The translations under genes and the position numbers were made by a program. A DNA stretch of 64,000 bases from Arthrobacter sp. Marseille-P9274 (lineage in GTDB: Bacteria; Actinomycetota; Actinomycetes; Actinomycetales; Micrococcaceae). Shown piece by piece: positions 1 through 7,973 of this stretch. The notes below the pieces were generated by a model, which was not told the origin of the DNA, did not search any database, and saw only the letters and a list, made by a program, of their open reading frames with translations. Every line of letters starts with the position of its first letter. Positions within the stretch are counted from its first letter, which is position 1. The stretch is from positions 1,958,033 through 2,022,032 of the forward strand of contig NZ_CAMPOV010000001.1 in NCBI RefSeq assembly GCF_946892675.1, given 5' to 3'.

Positions 1-95
1 CGGGCGGTGTCCTGTGGGCCGGTTCTCCGTCAGGGGCGGTAGTTCGCGCTACGGCCGCGGGAAGAACGACGACGGCGGGCAGCGGGTGCGGCGGG

Positions 96-779
96 GTGGC
101 AGGGGCAGGGCGGGACAAACCTTCACAGAGTGTTTACGTCAGAGCTGCGCGCCGTGCCGGCCGAGGTCTACTCTGGTCCCATGGACAACCGACCCGACCT
201 CACTGGTACGTCTTCGACTACGGCATGGTTATCTCCACGGCGCCCGAAGATGCGGATTGGCTGGCGATGGAAGACGCCGCGGGACTGGAACTGCGGCATC
301 CGGCCAGCACCTACTGGCGGCACCGGCGCGACTACGACGAGGGACGCTTGTCCTCGGTTGAATACTGGAGCCAGGTGCTGGGCGTTCCGGTGTCCCTGGG
401 AAAGGCCGACGAGCTGGACTCCCTCGACGCGTTCCAGTGGTCCCACCTGAACCTGGACACCCTGGACGTGCTGGAACTGCTCAGCTCACGCTCCGCAGGA
501 TTGGCCGTCCTGTCCAATATGCCTGCGTCCATGGCCGACGAGTTCGACGGCGCCAGCTGGACCAAGTACTTCGCGCAGTCCTTCTACAGCTCCCGGATCG
601 GCATGACGAAACCGCATCCCGGCGTCTTCCGGCACGTGGCGGCGGAGCTGGGCGCCGAGCCCTCGTCAATCGTCTTCATCGATGACAAGGCCGAGAACAT
701 CGCCGCCGCGGCGGCACTGGGCTTCAATACCGTGCACCATGTTCCGGGCACGGACCTGCTGCGAGAGCTGCAGCTCTAG
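96..779 (+). CDS. HAD-superfamily hydrolase (possible 5' frameshift)
   Basis: Predicted cytosolic HAD phosphohydrolase of the YihX-like group; substrate unknown. All four HAD motifs are visible when numbered from the GTG at 96: FDYG with nucleophile Asp41, LSN with Ser140, Lys172 in TKPHPG, and the IDD acidic pair at 196-197. The start is doubtful. GTG 96 has no evident ribosome site, and the 35 residues before motif I do not look like a HAD N-terminus. An ATG at 181 in another frame begins MDNRPD; one extra C at the CC of 198-199 would fuse it to HWYVFDYG. The gene may therefore carry a one-base deletion or sequence error, or the long start may be real. The region 1-95 shows nothing recognisable. 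Confidence 0.7.
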   Translation: MAGAGRDKPSQSVYVRAARRAGRGLLWSHGQPTRPHWYVFDYGMVISTAPEDADWLAMEDAAGLELRHPASTYWRHRRDYDEGRLSSVEYWSQVLGVPVSLGKADELDSLDAFQWSHLNLDTLDVLELLSSRSAGLAVLSNMPASMADEFDGASWTKYFAQSFYSSRIGMTKPHPGVFRHVAAELGAEPSSIVFIDDKAENIAAAAALGFNTVHHVPGTDLLRELQL

Positions 780-872
780 GGCAAGCCGTGGGCTGCCAGC
801 ACCGGCTCTGAGTTCTCCGGGCGGGGGGCTGCCGCCAGCCGCCTACTCGAGCCGTCGGTCGCGAATCTGCCG

Positions 873-1544
873 TCAGGAGGCGGATTTCTTCCGGTTGCGC
901 GTCTTGATGATTTTCGACGTGACCCAGTACGCGGCAAACAGTACGACGACGGCGATCACGATCTTCTGGAAGATGCCGGCATACTGCTCGACGACATGCC
1001 AGTTCTCGCCCAGGTAGAAACCGGCCAGGACGAAGATCGTGTTCCAGACCAGGCTGCCGGCTGCCGTGAGGCCGAGGAACTTCCAGATCGGCATGCGCTC
1101 GATGCCGGCCGGGATGGAGATCAGCGATCGGAAGATCGGGATCATTCGGCCAAAGAAGATCGCACTGTAGCCGTGCCGGTTGAACCACGCTTCCGTCCGC
1201 TCCACGTCCTCGACGTCCACCAGCGGCAGCTTGTCGGCGATGGCGAGCATCCGCCTGCGGCCCAACAACGCGCCGAGGCCGTAGAGTGCCAGGGCGCCGA
1301 TGACCGAGCCCAAGGTCGTCCACAGCAGGGCCTCGAAGAGGCTGAAGTTTCCCCTGCTGGCGGTGAAGCCGGCCAGCGGCAGGATGACCTCGCTCGGCAG
1401 CGGCGGGAAGAGGTTCTCCAGCGCGATGGCCAGGCCCGCTCCGGGGGCACCGATCGTTTCCATCACATCGACGGCCCACTGGGCCACGCCGGTCAGGTGG
1501 GTGGATTCGGCGGACTGGGCGGCTACAGACGCGACGATACTCAT
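873..1544 (-). CDS. DedA family membrane protein
   Basis: DedA/SNARE-associated integral membrane protein, 223 residues, usual length for the family. These proteins are linked to undecaprenyl-phosphate or phospholipid flipping and membrane homeostasis. Family motifs are visible: ENLFPPLPSE at residues 43-52 and the Arg motif FFGRMIPIFRS at 130-140 with Arg133 and Arg139. Several hydrophobic segments span the protein and the C-terminus is basic. The ATG at 1544 is preferred over a longer in-frame start because GAAGG lies just upstream. It is the last gene of the minus-strand string that begins with clpS, 121 nt beyond rdgB, with a GC hairpin between them, so it may have its own promoter. Confidence 0.9.
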   Translation of the reverse strand: MSIVASVAAQSAESTHLTGVAQWAVDVMETIGAPGAGLAIALENLFPPLPSEVILPLAGFTASRGNFSLFEALLWTTLGSVIGALALYGLGALLGRRRMLAIADKLPLVDVEDVERTEAWFNRHGYSAIFFGRMIPIFRSLISIPAGIERMPIWKFLGLTAAGSLVWNTIFVLAGFYLGENWHVVEQYAGIFQKIVIAVVVLFAAYWVTSKIIKTRNRKKSAS

Positions 1545-1633
1545 AGTGCCTTCAAGTGTGCACCATGCTTCTGTCCCGCTGCCAACCGGCACCGGCCATC
1601 CGTGACGAAGGCCACGCGGCATGCCGCGCCGGT

Positions 1634-1653
1634 CCGCCGGGCTGTCCCGGCGG
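1634..1653 (-). terminator. GC hairpin downstream of rdgB
   Basis: Perfect 8-bp stem (CCGCCGGG/CCCGGCGG) with a CTGT loop, 12 nt past the rdgB stop on the minus strand. It has no T tract, so it is a weak intrinsic terminator candidate or an mRNA 3' end stabiliser. Confidence 0.35.
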
Positions 1654-1665
1654 GGCGGCGCCTGG

Positions 1666-2283
1666 TCAGGAGAGGGCCTTGACCAGGTGCGGCAGCAGGG
1701 CCCGGAAGGCCTGGCCGCGGTGGCTGATGGCGTTCTTCTCCTCGGGGCTGAGTTCGGCGCAGCTGCGCTCCATCCCTTCGGGCTGCAGGATCGGATCGTA
1801 GCCGAACCCGTTGGTCCCGCGCGGCTCGGTCAGCAGGGTGCCCGCCAGGCGGCCTTCCTCAACTGCCTCCAGCTCCGGGGAAACCATGCTGGCCGCGCAG
1901 ACGAACGCGGCGGTGCGGTGCGGCGCGGCGATGTCCGAAAGCTGGTCCAGCAGCAGGCGCAGGTTGGCGGCGTCGTCGCCGTGCGCGCCGGCCCAGCGCG
2001 CCGAGAAGATCCCGGGGGCGCCGCCGAGGATGTCCACGGCCAGGCCGGAGTCGTCCGCCACGGCCACCAGGCCCGTGGCTTCGAAGACCGCCCGGGCCTT
2101 CAGCAGCGAGTTTTCGGCGAACGTCACTCCGGTCTCGGGCACGTCCGGTGCTCCTGCGGCGGCGGCGTCGATGACCTGGCTATCCACGTCCAGTCCGGGG
2201 ACCTGCCCGCGCAGCAGCTCGCGCAGTTCCCGCAGTTTGCCCTGGTTCCGGGTGGCCAGGACCAGTCTGGGCACCTCAGCCAC
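1666..2283 (-). CDS. rdgB: XTP/dITP diphosphatase (RdgB/HAM1)
   Basis: Non-canonical purine NTP pyrophosphatase that hydrolyses dITP/XTP/ITP to the monophosphate and so keeps deaminated purines out of nucleic acids. 205 residues, normal for the family. The N-terminal substrate loop ATRNQGK is at residues 10-16 and the conserved [10 protein letters not shown] and FSARWAG motifs follow. The GTG at 2283 is chosen because the protein then begins right at the family N-terminus; it overlaps the rph stop by 8 nt (GTGGCTGA), which implies translational coupling. The rph-rdgB pair is a common bacterial arrangement. Confidence 0.93.
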   Translation of the reverse strand: MAEVPRLVLATRNQGKLRELRELLRGQVPGLDVDSQVIDAAAAGAPDVPETGVTFAENSLLKARAVFEATGLVAVADDSGLAVDILGGAPGIFSARWAGAHGDDAANLRLLLDQLSDIAAPHRTAAFVCAASMVSPELEAVEEGRLAGTLLTEPRGTNGFGYDPILQPEGMERSCAELSPEEKNAISHRGQAFRALLPHLVKALS

Positions 2284-3061
2284 GGATGACCTCGGCCAGC
2301 GTCTCGGTGAGGGTGTCGCGCTGGATCTGGGCCAGCTGCGCCGTCCCGGCCAGGGCCAGGTCCAGTAGGGCGTCCAGCTCCGCACGGTCGAACGGCGCGC
2401 CTTCGGCGGTGCCCTGGACTTCGACGAACTGCCCGGACCCGGTCACGACGACGTTCATGTCGGTCTCGGCGCGGACATCCTCGACGTACGGCAGGTCCAG
2501 CATGGGAACGCCGTCGATAATGCCGACGCTCACCGCGGCGACCGTATCCGTCAGCGGGCTCGCGCTGCGCGCCACAAGCTTGTTGTCCTTGGCCCAGCGC
2601 AGGGCGTCGGCCAGGGCCACGTAGGCCCCGGTGATGGCCGCGGTGCGGGTGCCGCCGTCGGCTTGCAGGACATCGCAGTCGAGCACGATCGTGTTCTCGC
2701 CCAGCGCCTTCAGGTCGATGATGGAGCGCAGGGACCGGCCGATCAGCCGCGAGATCTCATGGGTGCGCCCGCCGATCTTTCCCTTGACGGACTCGCGGTC
2801 GGAGCGGGTGTTGGTGGCCCGCGGCAGCATAGCGTACTCGGCCGTGACCCAGCCGCGGCCCTCGCCCTTGAGCCAGCGCGGCACGCCTGCGGTCAGGGAG
2901 GCGGTGCAGAGTACCCGGGTGTTGCCGAACTCGATCAGCGCCGAGCCTTCAGCCTGGTTGGACCAGCCGCGGGTGATGCTGATCGGCCGCAGCTGGTCCG
3001 GATTGCGTCCGTCGGCGCGGACGAGGGCGGGCGCGGAAGAGCTGCGTTCTACTGAAGTCAT
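2276..3061 (-). CDS. rph: Ribonuclease PH
   Basis: Phosphorolytic 3'-5' exoribonuclease that trims tRNA 3' ends, releasing nucleoside diphosphates; normally a homohexamer in the cytosol. 261 residues, slightly longer than the typical ~240 because of an N-terminal extension of about 20 residues before the conserved RPDQLRPI-like segment. The RNase PH core is seen in [18 protein letters not shown], the R-rich [21 protein letters not shown] region, and [21 protein letters not shown]-like phosphate-site sequence. It lies between the metallo-beta-lactamase fold gene and rdgB on the same strand. Confidence 0.95.
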   Translation of the reverse strand: MTSVERSSSAPALVRADGRNPDQLRPISITRGWSNQAEGSALIEFGNTRVLCTASLTAGVPRWLKGEGRGWVTAEYAMLPRATNTRSDRESVKGKIGGRTHEISRLIGRSLRSIIDLKALGENTIVLDCDVLQADGGTRTAAITGAYVALADALRWAKDNKLVARSASPLTDTVAAVSVGIIDGVPMLDLPYVEDVRAETDMNVVVTGSGQFVEVQGTAEGAPFDRAELDALLDLALAGTAQLAQIQRDTLTETLAEVIRG

Positions 3062-3083
3062 GGCTCTACCTTATCGGCAGACG

Positions 3084-3878
3084 CTAGATGATGTAGTTGA
3101 CACCTGCCACGGCCACCGCGAGGTCGCCTGTATAGCTCTCGCGGGCTTCCTCGACCGTCCGCACCGAATCGTTCCAGGGCGGCAGGTGCGTCAGCAGCAG
3201 CCGCCGCACCGAGGCTTCGGTGGCGGTGGCCCCGGCGCGCTTGCCGGTGAGGTGGACGCCCTCGATCGCGTCGTCGCGTCCCTCGTGGAACGCCGCTTCG
3301 CACAGGAACATGTCCGAGCCGCGCGCCGCCTCGACCAGCGCGTCGCAGGCGTCCGTATCGCCGGAGTAGGTCAGCACACGGGTCACCGGGCCGTCGGAAC
3401 CCGGCTCGGTGGCCTCGATGCGCATGGCGTAGGCCTCATCCACCGGGTGCCGGACGGGGTACGGGGTGATCGCGAACGGGCCGAGCTTGACGCTTTCGCG
3501 GTCGGCCCAGTGGTGGAACTCGAATTCCTCGGTCATCCCCGGATCCGGGTCGAGGCCGTACGCGGTGGCCATGCGCAGGGCCGTGTCGGCCGGGCCCCAC
3601 ACCGGAATGCGGCCCTTCGCCCAGCCGTCCGGGTTCCAGCGCACCGCGACGTGCAGGCCGCACAGGTCCATGCAGTGGTCCGGGTGCAGGTGGCTCAGGA
3701 AGATCGCGTCGATGTCCTCCAGTTCCATGTACCGCTGGGCTGTGCCGAGGGCACCGTTGCCGAGGTCCAGCAGGATCCGCCAGGTCCGCTCGCCGTCGTA
3801 GGCTGTGACCAAATAGCATGACGCCGGGGACAGCGGGCCCGGGAAGGAACCGCTGCAGCCGATCACGGTGAGGTTCAT
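3084..3878 (-). CDS. MBL-fold metallo-hydrolase (RNase Z-like)
   Basis: Metallo-beta-lactamase fold hydrolase, 264 residues. The dinuclear metal motif SHLHPDH is at residues 62-68 (His63, His65, Asp67, His68), with later ligands in YSGDTDACD and the final LLTHLPPW. The layout resembles short RNase Z/ElaC-like or cyclic-nucleotide phosphodiesterase-type MBL proteins conserved in Actinobacteria next to murI and rph. Substrate is not predictable from sequence. The ATG overlaps the murI stop as ATGA, so the two are probably translationally coupled. Position next to rph makes an RNA substrate conceivable, but that is inference only. Confidence 0.85.
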   Translation of the reverse strand: MNLTVIGCSGSFPGPLSPASCYLVTAYDGERTWRILLDLGNGALGTAQRYMELEDIDAIFLSHLHPDHCMDLCGLHVAVRWNPDGWAKGRIPVWGPADTALRMATAYGLDPDPGMTEEFEFHHWADRESVKLGPFAITPYPVRHPVDEAYAMRIEATEPGSDGPVTRVLTYSGDTDACDALVEAARGSDMFLCEAAFHEGRDDAIEGVHLTGKRAGATATEASVRRLLLTHLPPWNDSVRTVEEARESYTGDLAVAVAGVNYII

Positions 3879-4846
3879 CCGCGCTCCCCTGCCCGTCCGT
3901 CGCCGGCCGCCCGGCCGCTGCCGGCCAGGGCGGAGTCGGCGCGGGCCGCGGCGATCATCTCGTCGGTGATGCGCGCGATGGCCCCGGTGGGGTACTGGGC
4001 GGAAACGTGGTCCACGTGCTCGACGGTGCGGACCTCGGGCCCCAGGAAGCGCCGGGCGAGCACTTCGAACTGGTCCGCATCGCCGGTGGCGATGAAGTGG
4101 TGCTGCGGCGGGACGCCGTCCTGCTGCAGCAGCCCGTGGCGGACCAGCGCACGGTACACGTCCTTCGCGGTCTCTTCGGCGCTGGAGACGAGCGTGACGT
4201 CGTCGCCCATCACGTAGGAGATCACTCCGGTCAGCAGCGGGTAGTGGGTGCAGCCGAGGACCAAGGTATCGACGCCGGCGTCCTGCAGCGGCGCGAGGTA
4301 TCCCTGCGCCGTGCTCAGCAGCTCATCGCCTGCGGTCACGCCGGCCTCGACGTATTCGACGAACCGCGGACACGCGACCGAGGTCACCTCGAGGTGCGGA
4401 GCCGCGGCGAACGTATCTTCGTAGGCCCTCGAGCCCACCGTGGCCGAGGTGCCGATGACGCCGATCCGGCCGCTGCGGGTGGAGGCGACGGCGCGCCGTA
4501 CCGCTGGTTGGATGACCTCGATCACCGGGATGCCATACCGGGCGGTGTACCGTTCCCGGGCGTCGCGGAGCACGGCGGCCGAGGCCGAGTTGCAGGCGAT
4601 CACCAGCAGCTTGACGCCGGAGTCCACGAGTTCGTCCATCACGCCGAGCGCGTTCGCCCTGACCTCGGCGATGGGCAGGGGTCCGTAGGGGCCGTTCGCG
4701 GTATCCCCGACATAGAGGATCGACTCGTGCGGCAGCTGGTCGATGACCGCGCGTGCAACGGTCAGGCCTCCCACGCCCGAGTCGAAAATGCCGATGGGGG
4801 CAGAAGGTTGGATCGTTCGCGAAGCTGCACTGACATCCGGGCTCAT
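3875..4846 (-). CDS. murI: Glutamate racemase
   Basis: Converts L-glutamate to D-glutamate for peptidoglycan stem peptides; cofactor-independent two-cysteine mechanism. 323 residues. Catalytic cysteines are visible at Cys85 (IACNSASA) and Cys199 (LGCTHYPLL), and the substrate motif [10 protein letters not shown] is at 21-30. Compared with typical ~270-residue enzymes there is an N-terminal extension of about 17 residues and a low-complexity Ala/Gly/Arg C-terminal tail of about 30. It leads a coupled string murI - MBL hydrolase - rph - rdgB. Confidence 0.96.
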   Translation of the reverse strand: MSPDVSAASRTIQPSAPIGIFDSGVGGLTVARAVIDQLPHESILYVGDTANGPYGPLPIAEVRANALGVMDELVDSGVKLLVIACNSASAAVLRDARERYTARYGIPVIEVIQPAVRRAVASTRSGRIGVIGTSATVGSRAYEDTFAAAPHLEVTSVACPRFVEYVEAGVTAGDELLSTAQGYLAPLQDAGVDTLVLGCTHYPLLTGVISYVMGDDVTLVSSAEETAKDVYRALVRHGLLQQDGVPPQHHFIATGDADQFEVLARRFLGPEVRTVEHVDHVSAQYPTGAIARITDEMIAAARADSALAGSGRAAGDGRAGERG

Positions 4847-4973
4847 GATCTATCGAGAATAGTTCCTGCGTCCGTCGTTGCAGAACCTGGAGGCGACCCG
4901 TGTAAGCCAACTCACACGGTTGTTTCCGCAGATAACGGGGTTGGCGTTGCTCCGCTCCGGCACGGGCAGCATC

Positions 4974-5549
4974 CTAGGCCCGCGATCCGGGATGGCGCAG
5001 GCCGGCCAGCAGCGACTGCATGAGAGACTCCTGCAGCCAGGTCAGGAAGTTGTAGACCAAGGCCAGGTAGGTCTGCAGGTCTTCGGCCTGGGACCAGTCG
5101 TCGATCTCGTGCAGCGCCTGGGCGTCTTCGTCCGTCTCGATGTCGAGCCGGTCGGCCAGCACCAAGCGGACGTCGTTGATGGCCCGGCCCAGCAGCTGCG
5201 CCTGTTCCGGAGTCAGCTGCAGAGGGTTCTGCTCCAGCAGCAGCGAGCCGGCCCGCAGGGCGGCCACCTTGTCCTCGCGGAGCGAGCGCTCCGTGAAGCG
5301 GCGGAACTCCAGGGATTCGTCGTCGTTATTCTTGACTCCGTCCGGAAGGAGGCGCAGCAACGCACTGTCCTCGGGCTTCGACGCCGTGGCGTCCAGCCCG
5401 ACGAGTGCCGCCAGCGGGTCCTCGTCCGCCCGGTCCGCGGGCTCGAGCATGCCGATGACGTCATCGAAGAGCCGCCGGACCAGGTCCCGTTCGGCCCGCT
5501 CCAGCTCGCCGGTAATTCCTTTGCGCGTGTTCCTGAATGCCTTCGCCAT
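4974..5549 (-). CDS. DUF2017 family protein
   Basis: Conserved actinobacterial protein of unknown function, 191 residues, predominantly helical and acidic, no signal or membrane segment. The start is set at the ATG at 5549 (MAKAFRNTRKG), 2 nt after the clpS stop, rather than an upstream in-frame start within clpS. The nearly zero spacing to clpS implies coupled translation, and this pairing is commonly seen in Actinobacteria, suggesting a link with ClpS-dependent proteolysis (inference). A 127-nt gap to murI follows and shows no clear terminator. Confidence 0.85.
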   Translation of the reverse strand: MAKAFRNTRKGITGELERAERDLVRRLFDDVIGMLEPADRADEDPLAALVGLDATASKPEDSALLRLLPDGVKNNDDESLEFRRFTERSLREDKVAALRAGSLLLEQNPLQLTPEQAQLLGRAINDVRLVLADRLDIETDEDAQALHEIDDWSQAEDLQTYLALVYNFLTWLQESLMQSLLAGLRHPGSRA

Positions 5550-5551
5550 GC

Positions 5552-5914
5552 CTATGCCTGGTTCGCCTTCTGGAAGGTGGCCCACAGCCCGAACGAATGC
5601 ATGGCCTGCGTGTCCCGCTCCGCCTTCTCGCGTGTGCCGGTAGCGACCACGGACTTGCCCTCCTGATGCACCTGCAGCATCAGCGTGTTCGCTTTGGACT
5701 CCGGATAGCCGAAGTAGCTCTGGAAGACGTAGCTGACGTAGCTCATGAGGTTGACCGGATCATTCCAGACAAGGACAACCCACGGCACGTCCGTAGCGGT
5801 GTCCTCGCGGAGGAAGGTATCCCGCTCGGTTTCCGCTTCGACGTCAACAACCGTGTTTCCCACTACCCCGGACAGCGCTGGAACCAGCTCAATTGTTGAT
5901 GACATGAATTCCAT
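5552..5914 (-). CDS. clpS: ATP-dependent Clp protease adaptor ClpS
   Basis: Adaptor that delivers N-degron substrates to the Clp AAA+ protease. About 120 residues. Core family features are VVLVWNDPVNLMSYVSYVF, where WNDPVN is the ClpS signature, followed by the helix LMLQVHQEGK and the strand GKSVVATGTREKAERD. A second ATG three codons in (5905) is equally plausible as the start; neither has a strong ribosome site. It is divergent from pncB with only 77 nt between them and is followed by a DUF2017 gene. Confidence 0.93.
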   Translation of the reverse strand: MEFMSSTIELVPALSGVVGNTVVDVEAETERDTFLREDTATDVPWVVLVWNDPVNLMSYVSYVFQSYFGYPESKANTLMLQVHQEGKSVVATGTREKAERDTQAMHSFGLWATFQKANQA

Positions 5915-5991
5915 TGTAGGCCGGGACCTGCCCCGCCGCCCGTTCGGCGCCCGGGTACTCAGAGCGCTGCAGCTTGATTAGAGTTTGATCT

Positions 5992-7323
5992 GTGAGTACC
6001 GAAACAGGCTGGGTTCCGCCCGCGACGTCCCTCTACACCGACCACTACGAGCTGACCATGCTGCAGGCCGCGCTGCGTTCGGGCGCCGCCCACCGGCGTT
6101 CGGTTTTCGAGGCTTTCGCCCGGCGGCTGCCGGACGGCCGGCGGTACGGCGTGGTGGCCGGCACCGGCCGCATCCTGGAAGGGATCCGCAACTTCACGTT
6201 CAGCTCGGACCAGCTGGAGTTCCTCGCCAGGACCAAGGTCGTGGACGCGCCGACCATCGACTGGCTGGCGGACTTCCGGTTCAGCGGCGATATCTACGGC
6301 TACACCGAGGGCGAAGCCTACTTCCCCTACTCCCCCATCCTCACCGTCGAGTCCAGCTTCGCCGAAGCATGCGTGCTCGAGACGTACATCCTCTCGATCC
6401 TCAACCACGACTGTGCCATTGCCTCGGCGGCCTCCCGGATGACGACCGCGGCCGGCGACCGGCCCTGCATCGAAATGGGCTCGCGCCGCACGCAGGAGGA
6501 GTCGGCCGTCGCCGCCGCCCGAGCCGCGATGATCGGCGGCTTCACCAGCACGTCCAACCTGGAGGCCGGGTACCGCTACGGCATCAAGACCGTGGGCACG
6601 GCCGCCCATTCCTTCACCATGCTGCACGACACGGAGCGGGAGGCCTTCGAGGCGCAGCTCGCGTCGCTGGGCCACGGCACCACGCTCCTGGTGGATACGT
6701 ACGACGTCGAAACCGCGGTGCGCACCGCCGTCGAACTCGCCGGGCCGGAACTCGGCGGCGTCCGGCTGGATTCGGGCGACCTCGTGACCCAGGCACAGTG
6801 GGTACGCCGGCTGCTGGATGACCTCGGGAACCACAACACGCACATCACGGTCACGTCGGATCTGGACGAATACGCGATCGCCGCGCTGGCCTCGGCGCCG
6901 GTGGACTCCTACGGCGTCGGCACCGAGCTCGTCACCGGGTCCGGCGCCCCGACCGCGAGCATGGTGTACAAGCTGGTGAGCCGGGAGAACGACGACGGCG
7001 TCCAGGTTCCGGTGGCGAAGGCGGCCAAGAACAAGATCTCCAAGGGCGGCCGCAAGTACGCCCTGCGCCGCCTGGACGAGCGCGGCGTGGCCAGCGCGGA
7101 AGTCATCGGCATCGGCCACCGCCCCGATAGCGACAGCAATGACCGCTCGCTGCTGGAGCAGTTCGTCAAGAACGGCGAGCTGCTGCCGGGCTTCACCGGC
7201 GCGGAGGCCGTCCAGCGGGCCGCCGAACGGCATCGGCTCTCGCTCGCTGAACTGCCCGGAACGCACCGCCGGCTGCAGCGCGGCGAGGCAGTTATTCCCA
7301 CGGAATTCGAGGAGCAGGCATGA
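5992..7323 (+). CDS. pncB: Nicotinate phosphoribosyltransferase
   Basis: Preiss-Handler NAD salvage enzyme: nicotinate plus PRPP (with ATP) to nicotinate mononucleotide. 443 residues, typical of the actinobacterial form. The N-terminus carries TSLYTDHYELTML; the phosphohistidine region GTAAHSF lies near residue 205; the PRPP/phosphate region is GVRLDSGDL followed by ITVTSDLDEY. Start is the GTG at 5992. The stop overlaps the pncA start as ATGA, giving a two-gene salvage operon for nicotinamide to nicotinate to NaMN. Confidence 0.96.
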   Translation: MSTETGWVPPATSLYTDHYELTMLQAALRSGAAHRRSVFEAFARRLPDGRRYGVVAGTGRILEGIRNFTFSSDQLEFLARTKVVDAPTIDWLADFRFSGDIYGYTEGEAYFPYSPILTVESSFAEACVLETYILSILNHDCAIASAASRMTTAAGDRPCIEMGSRRTQEESAVAAARAAMIGGFTSTSNLEAGYRYGIKTVGTAAHSFTMLHDTEREAFEAQLASLGHGTTLLVDTYDVETAVRTAVELAGPELGGVRLDSGDLVTQAQWVRRLLDDLGNHNTHITVTSDLDEYAIAALASAPVDSYGVGTELVTGSGAPTASMVYKLVSRENDDGVQVPVAKAAKNKISKGGRKYALRRLDERGVASAEVIGIGHRPDSDSNDRSLLEQFVKNGELLPGFTGAEAVQRAAERHRLSLAELPGTHRRLQRGEAVIPTEFEEQA

Positions 7324-7940
7324 CACGGGCACTGGTCATAGTTGATGTGCAGAATGACTTCTGCGAGGGAGGAGCGCTGGGCGTCGAGGGCGGGGCGCAG
7401 GTCGCCGCGGACCTGAGCGAGCATCTGGAAAACAATGCCGCCGGCTACGACTTCGTGGTGGCCACCCAGGACTGGCATGTGGATCCGGGAAGCCACTTCT
7501 CCGACGACCCGGACTTCGTCGACAGCTGGCCGCGGCACTGCGTGGCCGGGTCGAAGGGGGCCCAGCTGCACCCGGAGCTGGACACAGACGAGATCGACGC
7601 GTACTTCCGCAAGGGCGCTTTCGAGGCCGCCTACTCCGGCTTCGAGGGCGTGCTGGCGCCGGAGGACGAAGTGGCCACGGGGGACCTGGAGGACGAGGAT
7701 TCCGACGCGGCCGAGGACGTCATCTCACTGGACGACTGGCTGCGGCAGAACGACGTCGACGAAGTGGTCATCGCGGGAATCGCGACGGACTACTGCGTCC
7801 GGGCCACGGCGTTGGACGCGGTGCAGGCCGGCTACACCACCTCGGTGCTGCTGCCGCTGACGGCGGGCATCAATGCCGAGCGCGTCACCGCGAGCGTCGC
7901 CGAGCTGGAGGACAACGGGGTCGAAGTCATCCAGGACTGA
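7320..7940 (+). CDS. pncA: Nicotinamidase
   Basis: Isochorismatase-fold amidase that converts nicotinamide to nicotinate and ammonia, feeding PncB. Catalytic triad is visible as Asp9, Lys98 and Cys159; metal ligands as Asp51, His53, His59 and His73. At 206 residues it is longer than the ~186-residue mycobacterial enzyme, mainly because of an acidic insert rich in Glu/Asp at about residues 115-135 between Lys98 and Cys159. The enzyme family also activates pyrazinamide (known from mycobacteria). The stop codon lies inside the first copy of a 21-bp tandem repeat. Confidence 0.95.
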   Translation: MTRALVIVDVQNDFCEGGALGVEGGAQVAADLSEHLENNAAGYDFVVATQDWHVDPGSHFSDDPDFVDSWPRHCVAGSKGAQLHPELDTDEIDAYFRKGAFEAAYSGFEGVLAPEDEVATGDLEDEDSDAAEDVISLDDWLRQNDVDEVVIAGIATDYCVRATALDAVQAGYTTSVLLPLTAGINAERVTASVAELEDNGVEVIQD

Positions 7941-7973
7941 CGGCGGCCCGGGCAGGACTGACGGCGGCCCGGG
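7932..7973. repeat. Perfect 21-bp tandem duplication at pncA 3' end
   Basis: Positions 7932-7952 are repeated exactly at 7953-7973. The unit contains the pncA stop codon (CAGGACTGA...), so the duplication adds a second in-register stop and leaves the protein unchanged. It fills almost the whole space between the convergent pncA and helicase genes. Confidence 0.95.
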
